Positions 8,503 through 18,765 of a stretch of DNA of 43,838 bases are shown piece after piece. The translations under genes and the position numbers were made by a program. The DNA lies in contig NZ_BOMZ01000121.1 in the NCBI RefSeq assembly GCF_016862455.1, positions 1 to 43,838 of the forward strand, read 5' to 3'. The notes beneath the pieces are model-generated. The model ran no database searches, had not been told where the DNA came from, and saw only the letters and a program-made list of their open reading frames with translations. How positions within the stretch are numbered: the stretch's first letter is position 1; every line of letters starts with the position of its first letter. Source of the DNA: Actinoplanes utahensis (GTDB taxonomy: Bacteria > Actinomycetota > Actinomycetes > Mycobacteriales > Micromonosporaceae).

Positions 8503-11225
8503 GACGGTTCCCCGGAGAGCCGGAACTGCTCGCGCAACAGCCGAAGATCCAGCCGTACGGTGCGCCCGTCGTCGATCAGGGTGAGCACCGGGTAGTTGTC
8601 GACGTTGAAGATGCGCTGCAGGGTGCTGACGAAGCCGGTCGCCCGGGCGGGGATCTCCCCGGCACGTTCGGCGAGCACGGCAGCCGGCAACACGCCTTTG
8701 GCCTCCACCAGTGCACGCAGTGCCGCCTCCACCTTCTTGACGTCGAGGCGGCGGGGCGTCAGCGCATGCTGGGCAGCGAACAGTTCGCTGGCCTTCAGTT
8801 CGTCGACGAGATCGGTGCGTTCGGCCTGCACAGCGGTTGCAGCGGAGGGCTCCGGAATGTCGAACAGCGCATCGCCGGCAGCAGCCGCCGGCCGCCGCCG
8901 CGCCTTGGGAGCCGTAGGCGGCACCTCTGGCGCCGTTGTAGTCCCGGTGACCGTCGGCTGCCACCACTGCGGTTGGCGCACCTCGACAGCAGACCACCCG
9001 GCCGGTACGTCGGTCACGTGAGGCAGGAGGAAAGCCAGCAGCGGAATGGTGACCTCCGCTAGCGACGCCCCACCGTGGTAACCGGCTTTGCTGGCACGGT
9101 AGCGGAGTAGCGGATCCCACAGGGCGATGATCCGGTTGTCAGGGGCGACAACTCGGGGGCCGGTCAGCTCCACCTCCCCCGGCCCGGCCGGGCCGGAGCC
9201 GGTCCGATGCCGCGCGGAGGCGGCGTCGGCAGCACGGACGTGGTCGCCGCCGTGTTCCAGGACGTGCCCGTGGTCGCTGGTGATGATGACGGCCCGGCCC
9301 GACGAGCGGGCCAGGTCGAGCAGGCTGCGCAGGAAACCGACATCGCCCAGCTGCCACCCGGCCTCGCTGCCTTCGCGGCCGTGGGCGAGCGACTCGTCCA
9401 CCGTATTGATCACGACAGCGACAAGGTGACCAGAGTCAGCCACCGCCGCGGCGAGCTCACCGGCGTACACCTCACCGGCCCCACCGCGTGCAGGCCCCTT
9501 GTGGAAGATCTTGGCGTCCTTACCCCATCGCCCCTGGGCGAAGAAACGCTTTTCATTGTTCTGGTCACCGCTGCGCAGAGCACCGGCGAACAGCGATGTC
9601 CGGGAGACGGCGGTCAGCGTGGGCAGGGCGGCCACCACGCCGCGCCGCTGCCCCGGTTTCACGCCGGCGAGCGGGTCGTACTCGATCCAGTGGTGTGACA
9701 ATTCGTCGGCCAACTGGATGGCCACGGCCGCGCTCATGCCGTCGAGCACGACAAGCAGCACCCGCCGATCGGTACGCAGAAGCGGCTCGACGACCCGCGG
9801 CAGCAGGTTCTCAACGGTGAGCAAACCGCCATCACTCGCCGGGCCCGCGGTGGCCCAGGCCTGTAGTCGGCCCGCGAATGCCTCATCCAGCTTCCGCCGC
9901 CGCTGCTGTGCCCGCTCGTAAATCTCCCGGAAGGCCGCCTGCAGTTCAGGATGTGCGTCGTCACCGGCCCAGACGTGGTCGATCGCCACATCCACCCAGC
10001 CCCAGTCGGCGATGTGCCGCTCCACGCCGTCGGCAACGCTGGACGGCGGTTGGACCTCTTCGCTGAGCCAGCGGACCAGCCGCTGGGCCATCTGGATCCG
10101 GCGGACCCGCTCCGTTTCGGCGGCGGCCAGTTCATGGTCGGCCAGGCTGCTGACCGCCGCGTCGAGCGCCGCGTCACCCGGCTTGTGCAGGGCAGCCAGC
10201 AGCGCGCCGGCCGCGATGCCGATCCGGCGGGTGAAGCCGGTACGGAGGATCGGACTGTCGGCCGCGGCGGCTACCGCACCGAACTGAACCAGCAGCTCTT
10301 CGGCCCGGTCCAGCACCGCATGCCCTTGCCGTCTCGCCGCCGGTTCGGACAGCATTCCACGAACCACCTGTACGACGGCGTCGGCGAAACCGGTGACGGT
10401 CGCGTCGTCGTCCAGTTTGCCGAAGTACTGGTCGATACGTCCCCGAGCCCGGATGGCCTCGTTGTCACCGGCACGCCAGACCGCGTGGCAGACAAGCCCG
10501 AGTGGCAGGGCGTCGTCGCCGTGACCGGCGTTGACGAGCGCGAACAGCGCCCGCGCGGGGCTTCCGTACTGGCCGGTCAGCCAGTGCTTCAGGCCGTCCT
10601 GCTCGGCGGGCCTAAGCAGCCCGAATGCCTCGACGGTTCCGGGTTCGGCGCTCCAGCGCAGCAGAGCGTCGACGTCGAGGTCATCCGGCCCGGCGCCGCG
10701 ACGGTCGAGCCCGAAACGTACGGCGGCGAGGTGCCGCAACGCGACGTCGCGAGTCAGCACCGGCGTGGTCAGCTTCGGCCAGCCCGCCGGCGGCATCGCG
10801 TCGACCAGCGCTTCCCCGGCCCATGCCTCCTGTTCCAGGGCACTGTCGGGCTGGCGGGCGCCGAATGCCTCGACCACGAGGTCCCACGGTTCCATGGTGA
10901 TGACCCTGTGACGGAACACGCGGCTGCGGACACCGTCGCCCAGGGCGGATTCGGCCAGGTCGGTGAGGAGAACCAGGACCTCATCCGGTCGATCGGCAAC
11001 CAGTTGATCCCAAATCGCCAGCGGGGAGGCACAGGGCACGACTCGGGCGTTCCGCCCGTCGGGCAGAAGGATCGTCGGATCGTGCGGCCAGGCCGGCTCA
11101 GCCCGAAGAAGGATCACCGGGTACGGGCTGCCGTTGCGGTGCCGTTCGAGCTGCTGCGCAACCTTATGCCGCAGAGCGACCGGGTTGACTCGCAGAGCCC
11201 GAGCCGGCGCGGATGCCTGAGTCAC
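8499..11225 (-). CDS. pglZ: BREX-2 system phosphatase-fold protein PglZ
   Basis: A 908-aa protein with the PglZ alkaline-phosphatase-superfamily core. The metal-site motif LLVVLDGMS has its Asp at residue 495, and TSDHGH lies at 649-654. Residues 1-450 form a long helical N-terminal region. A C-terminal segment of ~150 residues follows an Ala/Pro/Arg linker near residue 780 and may bind partners. It starts with ATG at 11225, overlapping the pglY stop in ATGA, and ends overlapping brxD. PglZ is the marker protein of BREX/Pgl systems. In Streptomyces coelicolor, PglZ acts with PglX in the Pgl phage-resistance cycle. Key motifs are intact. Confidence 0.95.
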   Translation of the reverse strand: MTQASAPARALRVNPVALRHKVAQQLERHRNGSPYPVILLRAEPAWPHDPTILLPDGRNARVVPCASPLAIWDQLVADRPDEVLVLLTDLAESALGDGVRSRVFRHRVITMEPWDLVVEAFGARQPDSALEQEAWAGEALVDAMPPAGWPKLTTPVLTRDVALRHLAAVRFGLDRRGAGPDDLDVDALLRWSAEPGTVEAFGLLRPAEQDGLKHWLTGQYGSPARALFALVNAGHGDDALPLGLVCHAVWRAGDNEAIRARGRIDQYFGKLDDDATVTGFADAVVQVVRGMLSEPAARRQGHAVLDRAEELLVQFGAVAAAADSPILRTGFTRRIGIAAGALLAALHKPGDAALDAAVSSLADHELAAAETERVRRIQMAQRLVRWLSEEVQPPSSVADGVERHIADWGWVDVAIDHVWAGDDAHPELQAAFREIYERAQQRRRKLDEAFAGRLQAWATAGPASDGGLLTVENLLPRVVEPLLRTDRRVLLVVLDGMSAAVAIQLADELSHHWIEYDPLAGVKPGQRRGVVAALPTLTAVSRTSLFAGALRSGDQNNEKRFFAQGRWGKDAKIFHKGPARGGAGEVYAGELAAAVADSGHLVAVVINTVDESLAHGREGSEAGWQLGDVGFLRSLLDLARSSGRAVIITSDHGHVLEHGGDHVRAADAASARHRTGSGPAGPGEVELTGPRVVAPDNRIIALWDPLLRYRASKAGYHGGASLAEVTIPLLAFLLPHVTDVPAGWSAVEVRQPQWWQPTVTGTTTAPEVPPTAPKARRRPAAAAGDALFDIPEPSAATAVQAERTDLVDELKASELFAAQHALTPRRLDVKKVEAALRALVEAKGVLPAAVLAERAGEIPARATGFVSTLQRIFNVDNYPVLTLIDDGRTVRLDLRLLREQFRLSGEPS

Positions 11226-14200
11226 GGCACGATTCTCCAGGTCACCTCGATATTGCCACTGCTGTGCTCACTGGCGAATGCACGCACCTGCTCAACTGCC
11301 TGGTCTACGTCGGAGGCGGTCACAGTGACTTGCCCGGCAGGTGAAATCCCCTCGCTGCCGCCCTTCGGGGGGTGAACGATCGGCGGCTCGATGATCGGCG
11401 GAGGCGGTTTGCGAGTGGCGCGGCGTAGCAGTTCGGTGGCGGCACTGCGAGCGCGCTGGAGAACCGGTGCCAGCGGGGTGGTTAGCTCATCCGCCTGCGC
11501 TGCGGTCCGTACCTCCGAAATGATCACTGCCGCTTCGATGGAGTACGGGTCGGGCAGGCCGGCGATGATCTCAAAGGTTTCCCAAGGCGCACCGGACAGC
11601 GCGGCAGCCACCTGAGAAGCGCTCTTGACGCTGCGGCCGGTACGGTCGGCCGGCCCGCCGAGGTCGGCGCGGGCCAACCGCTCGATGACCTCCACAGCGG
11701 GCAACCGATCCTCCAGCGCCGCGAGCAGCTCGGAGGCGGCGCGGGCTGTCGCCAGTCGTCCGGGACCGGACTCCAGGTCGATCTCCAGCCACTTCGCGTG
11801 CTGTTCCAGACGCGCGACAAGGTCGTCGGCGGCGGCGCGATGCTGGATCGCCTGCCGGGCCAGGTCCCGCCCGAAGATCGTCATGAGACGGCCCCGCCGC
11901 AACGCCACCGACCGGAATCCGAAGATCGCGACCGCTCTGCTCTGGGCTTCTTCCCAATCCTGCGGGCTGGGCAACCGCTGTTCCCGCAGGGTGAAATCGG
12001 CGTTGATCCGTCCGGGCTCCGGTGGCGGGCTCACCTCGCCACCGTGCAGGAAAAACGCCCGGTCTGACTGCTCGGCGAACGTCGCCACCACGAGCTGGGC
12101 CACGACCGGGTCGAGACCGCGCGGTTTCGGGTCGTCGAGCCAGCGCAGCAGGTCGGCAACCCGGATCTCGCCATCGATGCCCTCGCTGGCGGCCTTCTGC
12201 TGGAAATGCTGTGCCCAGTTGTTCTCGACGACGAACGCCGCCTCGTGCATGGTGCCCAGGCCGAGGGGGTTGGCGATGCGGCGCATGATCTGCCGGTGCG
12301 GCCGGTCCACCTCGACGCGACTCTCGGTCGATTCGACCGCCCGGCGGACGTAGTCGAGGACGGTCTTGACGTCGGCCGCCTTGACCAAATCACCCTTGCG
12401 ATCCGGGTCGAAGTCGGGGTGGGCCGGATACTGCTGGGTGAGTATCTGGTCGCCGAGGCTACGCAGCGCGTCGGCGAACGCCGCCCCGATCGGCAGCTTC
12501 GGCTCCAAAACACGGGTGAGCGGCTGCAGATGATCGTCGAAACCGACCTTGACGTCCGTCGGCAGCTTGGCGGCCAGACCGTACGCCTGGCGCAGCACGT
12601 TCTGCATCTTGGTGAGCAGGGCACTGCGCTGGTTGGTGAGGGCGGCGTGGGCGCGGCGCCGATCATCGGGGTTGAGGTGCTCGGCGTGGCTGTCGAAGCG
12701 CTGGCCTTCGAGCAGCTTGTCGATGATCACGAGCTTGCCCAGCTCGTTGAGGCGTTCCACCGAGAGGGCGGCAGGGATCCAGCACACGGTGCGTGCCGTC
12801 GTCCGGCTGAGCAGCTCCTGTACCCGCTGCCGGTCGTCGGCCGGGCCATGGCTGCCGTCGTCAAACGGGTAGTCGATGATGATCCGCCAGTTGGACGGGT
12901 TGTCGGGGTGGAACGACTCGTCCCGGATGTCGTTCGGGTCGCGCACGTTGCCGTAGACCAGTTCGATGGTCCGGCGGCTGCCGCGCCAGGTGAGGCCCGC
13001 TTCGGTGAAGAAGGAGTCGTTCCATGTCACGCCGAGCTGCTGCCACAGCATCCGCTGGACAATGTGCTTGCGAGCGCCCTCGTTGTCGTAGTGCTTGGCA
13101 GTGGACAGCACGCTGCCCACGTCGACGCCGACCAGCTCCAGCGAGACGACCGGGTCGTCGCCCTCGCTGATCCGGATCTCGGGGAACTCGCCGGCCCAGT
13201 CACCCAGCTTGCGGGAGACCTGAGCAACCTCACCGCCCGGAATTGGGCTGGTGATGCTGCCGTGGTTCAGCGCCGACAGTCGCCTGGCGGTCAGGTTCCG
13301 CAGCGCCGGCACACTCGGCGCCAGAGAGGCCAGCAGCAGCGTCTTGATGAGCCGGTCGTCACCGGTGAACGCGCGCACCCGCCCGGCCGTCTCGGGTGGC
13401 AGGGTGGCACCTCGGCGGGCCGCGTCCAGGTCGTCGTCGGTCAAGCCGTACTGGCCGAGCAGGTACGGGCGCATCTTGAGCGCGTACAGCTTCTGGGCCA
13501 TCTCGAACTCGGCCTTGAGCTTCTCGGTGAACGGCTGGTCACCACCGCTGCTGATCACGTCATAGAGGTCACCGAGCGGCACGAGCTGACCGAGACGCAG
13601 CGTGTCCCGGCGGTCGACCAGCAGCTGCCGCATCAGCTTCAAGGCGGTGCGGGAGCGCTGCAACGCGCTGGAGACGTGCACGAGCGTGGAGAGAAAGGCC
13701 GGGCTGAAGGGGTACGTCGACCGAAAGGCGTCGATGTCGGCGCCGCTGGCCGCGTCGGTGCCCAGCAGGGTGTCGAAGACTTCCCGGCGAACCTTGGTGG
13801 TCGCGTCGAAAGCGCGCGAGATCGCGGCACCGGCCTCGTCGTTGCGGGGCTTGAGGATCCGGCGGCGGGCGATCTCCGGGAGGTTGCGGTCCTCCAACTG
13901 GATCACGTCGAACCGGCCGCTGGCCAGGTTGAGGGTGTCCTGGTAACTCAGCTCGTTCGCGCCGGTCACCTCCTCACCGACGAGTTCGCGCAGGTCACGC
14001 TGCCGGGCGATGAAGCTGATAATTGGGATCGGCCGGCGGGTGTTGCCACCCTCGACAAAGTTGGTGATCTTCTGGATCTCACGGGAGACGAACTGCTGGT
14101 CACCGATCGAGTTGGCCAGCCACAGGATCAGCTCGTCCAGGAAGAGGATCAACCCGTCGTACTCGAGCTCTTCCTTGGCATGCCGGCTGATCTCGGTCAG

Positions 14201-14950
14201 GCCGCGGTCCAGGGAAACGAACGCCTCGGCGTCCTCCCGGGCGTTGCTGAAGAAGCCCTTGTTCCACGTGGTCAGCAGGTCGTTGACCAGCTTGCGGCGC
14301 AGCTCGTCGGAGTATGAGCCGGCGAACGCTTGGTCCAGCAGCTCGCTGGACCAGAACTTCTCGGTCTCGCCCCACTCGTCCTCGGTGTCGCCACCCGGCA
14401 GACCGTCGATGAACTGTGCGTCGCCGATCCGCCGGCGCAGGTCGGCGGCCTGCTCCAGCAGCGCGTCGGTGCGGTGCACCGCCGGGATCGGCTTGTCCGG
14501 GTGCAGCGCCCGCACCGTGTCGACATAGCCACCGAGGACCCGCTGTTCCAGCGAACGAGCATCGAGCAGGTGGTACGGGATGAGCAGGAACTTGCGCCCG
14601 TCGAGCCAGACGCTGTGCTTGTTCAGCAGCGGCGCGAACTCATCGCGTCCCCGGGCGACCTGGTCGCCACGCAGCAGCGCGTGCAGCACTGCCATGAAGT
14701 GCGACTTACCGGAACCGAACGAACCGTGCAGGTAGGCGGCCTTGGAGGCGTGCCCCTCGATCGCCGACCGGATCAGCCCGAGCGCCTCGTCGAAGTTGCC
14801 CACCAGCCGGTCGGTGACCACATACTCCTTGAGCGTGGCATCGGCGTCAGCGACGCTGGCGGCGAGGTGGAGCACGAAGTCGCTGGTGCTCGTCCGCTCC
14901 GGGATATCGATGACTTCACGGAGCAGCGGCATGGCGCTGGGCTGTGACAT
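11222..14950 (-). CDS. pglY: BREX-2 system ATPase PglY
   Basis: A 1242-aa P-loop ATPase (type 2 counterpart of BrxC). Walker A GSFGSGKS is at 76-83 and Walker B LILFLDELILWLA has D272/E273, followed by SFIARQRDLRELVG. The long C-terminal part is helical with a Pro-rich patch (PPPPIIEPPIVHPP) about 60 residues before the end. It starts with ATG at 14950, 143 bp after the pglX stop, and is coupled to pglZ by an ATGA overlap. In BREX the large ATPase is thought to form part of the core complex with PglZ and PglX. The length matches known PglY proteins and no disruption is seen. Confidence 0.95.
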   Translation of the reverse strand: MSQPSAMPLLREVIDIPERTSTSDFVLHLAASVADADATLKEYVVTDRLVGNFDEALGLIRSAIEGHASKAAYLHGSFGSGKSHFMAVLHALLRGDQVARGRDEFAPLLNKHSVWLDGRKFLLIPYHLLDARSLEQRVLGGYVDTVRALHPDKPIPAVHRTDALLEQAADLRRRIGDAQFIDGLPGGDTEDEWGETEKFWSSELLDQAFAGSYSDELRRKLVNDLLTTWNKGFFSNAREDAEAFVSLDRGLTEISRHAKEELEYDGLILFLDELILWLANSIGDQQFVSREIQKITNFVEGGNTRRPIPIISFIARQRDLRELVGEEVTGANELSYQDTLNLASGRFDVIQLEDRNLPEIARRRILKPRNDEAGAAISRAFDATTKVRREVFDTLLGTDAASGADIDAFRSTYPFSPAFLSTLVHVSSALQRSRTALKLMRQLLVDRRDTLRLGQLVPLGDLYDVISSGGDQPFTEKLKAEFEMAQKLYALKMRPYLLGQYGLTDDDLDAARRGATLPPETAGRVRAFTGDDRLIKTLLLASLAPSVPALRNLTARRLSALNHGSITSPIPGGEVAQVSRKLGDWAGEFPEIRISEGDDPVVSLELVGVDVGSVLSTAKHYDNEGARKHIVQRMLWQQLGVTWNDSFFTEAGLTWRGSRRTIELVYGNVRDPNDIRDESFHPDNPSNWRIIIDYPFDDGSHGPADDRQRVQELLSRTTARTVCWIPAALSVERLNELGKLVIIDKLLEGQRFDSHAEHLNPDDRRRAHAALTNQRSALLTKMQNVLRQAYGLAAKLPTDVKVGFDDHLQPLTRVLEPKLPIGAAFADALRSLGDQILTQQYPAHPDFDPDRKGDLVKAADVKTVLDYVRRAVESTESRVEVDRPHRQIMRRIANPLGLGTMHEAAFVVENNWAQHFQQKAASEGIDGEIRVADLLRWLDDPKPRGLDPVVAQLVVATFAEQSDRAFFLHGGEVSPPPEPGRINADFTLREQRLPSPQDWEEAQSRAVAIFGFRSVALRRGRLMTIFGRDLARQAIQHRAAADDLVARLEQHAKWLEIDLESGPGRLATARAASELLAALEDRLPAVEVIERLARADLGGPADRTGRSVKSASQVAAALSGAPWETFEIIAGLPDPYSIEAAVIISEVRTAAQADELTTPLAPVLQRARSAATELLRRATRKPPPPIIEPPIVHPPKGGSEGISPAGQVTVTASDVDQAVEQVRAFASEHSSGNIEVTWRIVP

Positions 14951-15039
14951 GCCGCTTACCGTATAACTCCAGCGCTGAAGCCGACACGACGCTCCGCCGG
15001 GTGACCGACAGAACGATCAGCCCACCTCACCGAACGGCG

Positions 15040-15069
15040 GAGCCGGGCCGACTGTCGCCGACCCGGCTC
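15040..15069 (-). terminator. Hairpin between pglX and pglY
   Basis: GAGCCGGG at 15040-15047 pairs with CCCGGCTC at 15062-15069, 8 bp around a 14-nt loop, about 25 nt after the pglX stop on the coding strand. There is no U-tract. It could weaken read-through from pglX into pglY or stabilise the mRNA. This is the only gap in an otherwise overlapping pglY-pglZ-brxD-brxHI run. Confidence 0.4.
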
Positions 15070-15093
15070 ATCACCATTCTGCCGATCTGCGGC

Positions 15094-18000
15094 TTACGCC
15101 TTCGCCCGGCGACCGCGGGTCACCTTCGGCGGACGCCAGGAAGTCATGGCCTCGTCGGTCACATGCAGCCGCCCAGCGGTCTCGGACAGGAACCCGGTGT
15201 AGGTGTCAGCCGGGGACTCGCCCCAGACCGGATCGAACTCGCCGTGCCACTGACGCACCCACGGCAGCACCTCGCGCAGACCCGCAAGCAACGGCAGCAG
15301 CCGGGCCGCATCCCAGCCGTCCTCCTGCTCGCGAGCCACGATCAGGGTGGACAGGGCCTGCGCCTGCTCCCGGTGATCCCAGCCGGCCCACCCGACGAGC
15401 AGCGACGGGTCACCGTCACGACTGGCCCCCGGATAAGAGATAAACCGCTCCTTGGGCACGTCAAGCTTGCCGCGGTGCCGCCAATAGCTGGTCTTGAGGA
15501 AGTCCGCCGAGGCGTACTTCGGCGGCACCGGAACCTTCTTACGGAACTCCCGCTTCGCAGCCTCGTCGGGTAGTGCGTCCTCCTGCCGCTGCAGATTCCA
15601 TACGTGCTCCCATTCGGCTCGTTTGGCCAAACCCGAGTCCTTATAGCGCAGCCCTGCCAGGTACGGCACATGCTCCTCGGCGACGAGGTCAGCTATCACC
15701 TTGCCAAGATCTTTACCGGGCGCGTAGAGCTCTGCCACTTCGAGCACCTCAGCGTCGCGGCGCAGTTCGTCGGCGAGCTGGGCGGTTGTCAACGGCCGCG
15801 GCTGTTCCACCCCGTCGACGTAGTCAAACCACAGCCCACGCGCCTCGCACCGAGTGAGAAGCCAATCCTGTAGGGCCTTCGCCAACATCGTGTCCCAGCC
15901 TTCGGCGGCCCAGCGCCGCTTGCATTCGGGTCGCTCGATCAGCGCGATGTTGCGATTATCCTCAATAATCGAGATCCGCCGCTCGACCATCGCCCGATAA
16001 TCCGCGGTCCAGTGCTCCGGCAGCTCAGTGATCGGCGTCGACCCATGCCGCGCGAACCACTGCGTCTCCAGAGCCTCGTCGCGCATCTTGCGGGCCAACA
16101 CAATCTCGAACGCCCGCTCGCCCAGCCTCAAGCCCGGCACCTCATCCGCCGAGGCAGTCAGCTCTTCATCCAGCAGTCCGTAGAGCGAGTAGACCTGCCA
16201 GTCCAACTCCTCCTGGAGTGCAAGCATTTGGGCCCGAACCGAGTGCCACTCACGCTCAGCAGCAAAGAGGCGTTCGCGACTCGGCACGCCAGAGGCCGTA
16301 ATCGCCGCCGGGGTCACCGTTGCAAGCTGCTGCGCCAGCCTATCAATCTTCCTGCCAAACTCCAGGGGATACACAGACGGCAGCGGAAATTCCTGCAGCT
16401 TAGTAGCGGTGAAGTCGTAGAATCGCTCCCACTCCTCACTAGCGATACCACCACCGATTCCACCGCTACCCTTATCGTGGCAAACCTGCTTCAACCAAAA
16501 GCACGAAGTGGAACTATTTAGCACCGCCAGTAGAGAGACATATTCATCTTCCGATAACCCTAAAGGCAGCTTTATAGCCGGGGCGGAATGGTGAAATACC
16601 TTTCCTCCACGATCCAAAACGAAGTGATTATGCGTCGCAACAAAGGCGAAGGCGATCGAGAGGGGAGATCTGTACCTCCTCGCAAAAAACATGGAATACT
16701 CAAACCATGCCAATCCGCGTGCGAGCTGGGTGCGACCGAAAGCGACCCTCTCACTTAAGATTCGCCTTGCAGGCCAAAGTATCTGAGATACTGCGGAATT
16801 TTGTTTCGCCTCGAGCGAGGTTGCATCGTATGGCCAGATTGATTCGGTTGGCTGGAGAATCCGCCAGTCGCGGGTTGAGTCACCTTCGACCATTGGCTTC
16901 CGGAACTCTTGCGGAATGTTCCGGCGATTCAGTGCACCCCTGCCCACCATAAACGCTCCGTCTTCGCGCGTAACAGCACCAGCGCCGATTTCCTCAACAA
17001 GACTACTGAGACGCGCGCCGGATGATTCGTTGAGGAATTTATGCAGATCTGCGGCGCCACCACCTCCCAGGCTCCACGGGTGACGCTCTAGCCGAGATCT
17101 GTCGAGGTCATCAACGCTAACCCAGTCACTCTCCGAACCCGGCTGACCAATTTGGTCGACAATCGCTCGCCATACCAAACCTAGCCTCGGATTCGCCGGT
17201 GTACTTGGTTCGCCCCGAATACCCATGACCGCACGAACCGTCTGCCCGCGATGCCGTTTGCGTTGGCGGCCGACTAGGATAACCGTTGGAGTCCCATGCC
17301 CAGGGATGTGTGACCCAGAAGTGTCAACAACGTGGGTTAGGTCCACCTCATGCGCGAAAAAGACTTCAATGAGCTTCTTTCCAAACTCTCGCTTCGCAAA
17401 GGAGTTCGCCGTTATCTGGCCGACAAATCCAGCCCCTCGACCGCTTCCGTCCACTGACTTTGCCAGTTGAAAAAAACGTTGAGCGAATGGGACCGAAAGG
17501 GCATATGTTCCAGCGCAAGAACTATAAATATCCCGGTAAAGATCGTTCAGAGCCCTATCCTTCACCGTAATGTAAGGAGGATTTCCGACCACTACGTGGT
17601 ACCGCCCGTCCTGAAGGATATCGGGATGGTCCTGGATATCTTCGACGCTGTACTGCAAGCTGGCTAGTTCATCACCCTCATCAAAGAGTAGTAGTTGACG
17701 CGTCTTGATCAGCGAGTCGCCTACGGCAAGGTGAATTGGGAAGACATAACCAGCCGACTCAGCGAGGGTCTTAAGGTTGCAGGCGCGCAGCGCCGCCACC
17801 AGTAGGCGAAAGCGGGCGATAGCAATCGCGAACGGGTTGATGTCGACACCATGCACCGCGTCCAGGGCCAACTGGACCCGCTCCTGTGCGTCCCGGTTGG
17901 GAGCACGCCGCTCCCACTCCTTGAGTAACCGGTCGAACGCTCCCAGGACGAAGTGGCCAGATCCGCAGGTAGGATCGATCATCTTCACCTGGTCGTGGCC

Positions 18001-18669
18001 GAACTCGTCGATCGCCGGAGTGAGCGTCAGGTCGAGGATGAACTCCTCGACGAACTCGGGGGTCTGCAGCAGGGCATACGTCTTCTTGGCGTACTCGGAA
18101 AGGTCCTGATAAAGGTCGCCGAGGAAGCGGGTGTCCCACAGTTCGTCGCGGAAGCTATGCATCAGGCTGCCCTGCTCGCCGCGACGGCGCCAGAAGCCGA
18201 TCAGCTCCTTGGCCGCATCGTGTGACATCGGGATCTGGTAGAGCGGGTTGTGTCGCTTGTCGAAGAGTGACTTGCCGGCCTGGGTGCCGCCGATCGCGTC
18301 AAAGCCTTGGTGCAGCCAGTCACGCAGCGTCTTGTCCGGGTGGTCGCGGAAGAACTGAGCCTCCGCTTCCTCGGCGAGCACCAGCCGGTCACCCGGCCCG
18401 GCCAGGAACGGCTCCGGCAGCAGGCCGTTGTCCTCACAGAACCGGACGAAGACGGTGCCGAGCACCCACGCCACCGCAGCCTGGGTGACCCGCTCGTCGC
18501 GCCAGACCGTCCAGGTGGCAGAGGTGCGCCCGACCTTGAACGCGCGGTCGTACTCGCCGCGTAGCCGGAGGCGTACCTCCTCGACCGACTCGGCCTGCTC
18601 TCGCAGGTCCTTTTCCAGGTTCTTGACCTGCTTCTGCAGGTCGCTCAAGAGCAGTTTCCGGTCGATCAC
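15094..18669 (-). CDS. pglX: BREX-2 adenine-specific DNA methyltransferase PglX
   Basis: A 1191-aa N6-adenine methyltransferase. The cofactor motif DPTCGSGHF is at 232-240 and the catalytic NPPY at 363-366, preceded by a coiled-coil N-terminus (residues 1-50). The middle (~430-750) is the likely target-recognition region, and a conserved helical C-terminal third follows. The start is ATG at 18669. PglX marks self DNA in BREX and is needed for exclusion. DNA from about 16.4 to 17.7 kb, covering NPPY and the recognition region, is visibly richer in A/T than the rest of the gene. This suggests the specificity part was exchanged. No long G-tract like the phase-variable one of S. coelicolor pglX is visible, and the frame is intact. 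Confidence 0.95.
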   Translation of the reverse strand: MIDRKLLLSDLQKQVKNLEKDLREQAESVEEVRLRLRGEYDRAFKVGRTSATWTVWRDERVTQAAVAWVLGTVFVRFCEDNGLLPEPFLAGPGDRLVLAEEAEAQFFRDHPDKTLRDWLHQGFDAIGGTQAGKSLFDKRHNPLYQIPMSHDAAKELIGFWRRRGEQGSLMHSFRDELWDTRFLGDLYQDLSEYAKKTYALLQTPEFVEEFILDLTLTPAIDEFGHDQVKMIDPTCGSGHFVLGAFDRLLKEWERRAPNRDAQERVQLALDAVHGVDINPFAIAIARFRLLVAALRACNLKTLAESAGYVFPIHLAVGDSLIKTRQLLLFDEGDELASLQYSVEDIQDHPDILQDGRYHVVVGNPPYITVKDRALNDLYRDIYSSCAGTYALSVPFAQRFFQLAKSVDGSGRGAGFVGQITANSFAKREFGKKLIEVFFAHEVDLTHVVDTSGSHIPGHGTPTVILVGRQRKRHRGQTVRAVMGIRGEPSTPANPRLGLVWRAIVDQIGQPGSESDWVSVDDLDRSRLERHPWSLGGGGAADLHKFLNESSGARLSSLVEEIGAGAVTREDGAFMVGRGALNRRNIPQEFRKPMVEGDSTRDWRILQPTESIWPYDATSLEAKQNSAVSQILWPARRILSERVAFGRTQLARGLAWFEYSMFFARRYRSPLSIAFAFVATHNHFVLDRGGKVFHHSAPAIKLPLGLSEDEYVSLLAVLNSSTSCFWLKQVCHDKGSGGIGGGIASEEWERFYDFTATKLQEFPLPSVYPLEFGRKIDRLAQQLATVTPAAITASGVPSRERLFAAEREWHSVRAQMLALQEELDWQVYSLYGLLDEELTASADEVPGLRLGERAFEIVLARKMRDEALETQWFARHGSTPITELPEHWTADYRAMVERRISIIEDNRNIALIERPECKRRWAAEGWDTMLAKALQDWLLTRCEARGLWFDYVDGVEQPRPLTTAQLADELRRDAEVLEVAELYAPGKDLGKVIADLVAEEHVPYLAGLRYKDSGLAKRAEWEHVWNLQRQEDALPDEAAKREFRKKVPVPPKYASADFLKTSYWRHRGKLDVPKERFISYPGASRDGDPSLLVGWAGWDHREQAQALSTLIVAREQEDGWDAARLLPLLAGLREVLPWVRQWHGEFDPVWGESPADTYTGFLSETAGRLHVTDEAMTSWRPPKVTRGRRAKA

Positions 18670-18765
18670 CCGATGACTCTAGCCGCCGGAAAGGCCGTCG
18701 ATGAGGACCATCTTGGCGGCTATATCCGCCGTTCGGGGGACGATCGCGCCTCTATCCTCGTCCGC

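Noticed and set aside
12206..14317. 703-codon plus-strand frame opposite pglY
   Set aside because: Antisense shadow; Val/Gly/Leu-rich with no domain, while pglY on the minus strand is intact with its expected motifs.
15094..18669. Phase-variable G-tract in pglX as known from Streptomyces coelicolor
   Set aside because: No homopolymeric G-run of useful length was found; the Gly-rich stretch around 17050-17070 is coded by mixed codons.
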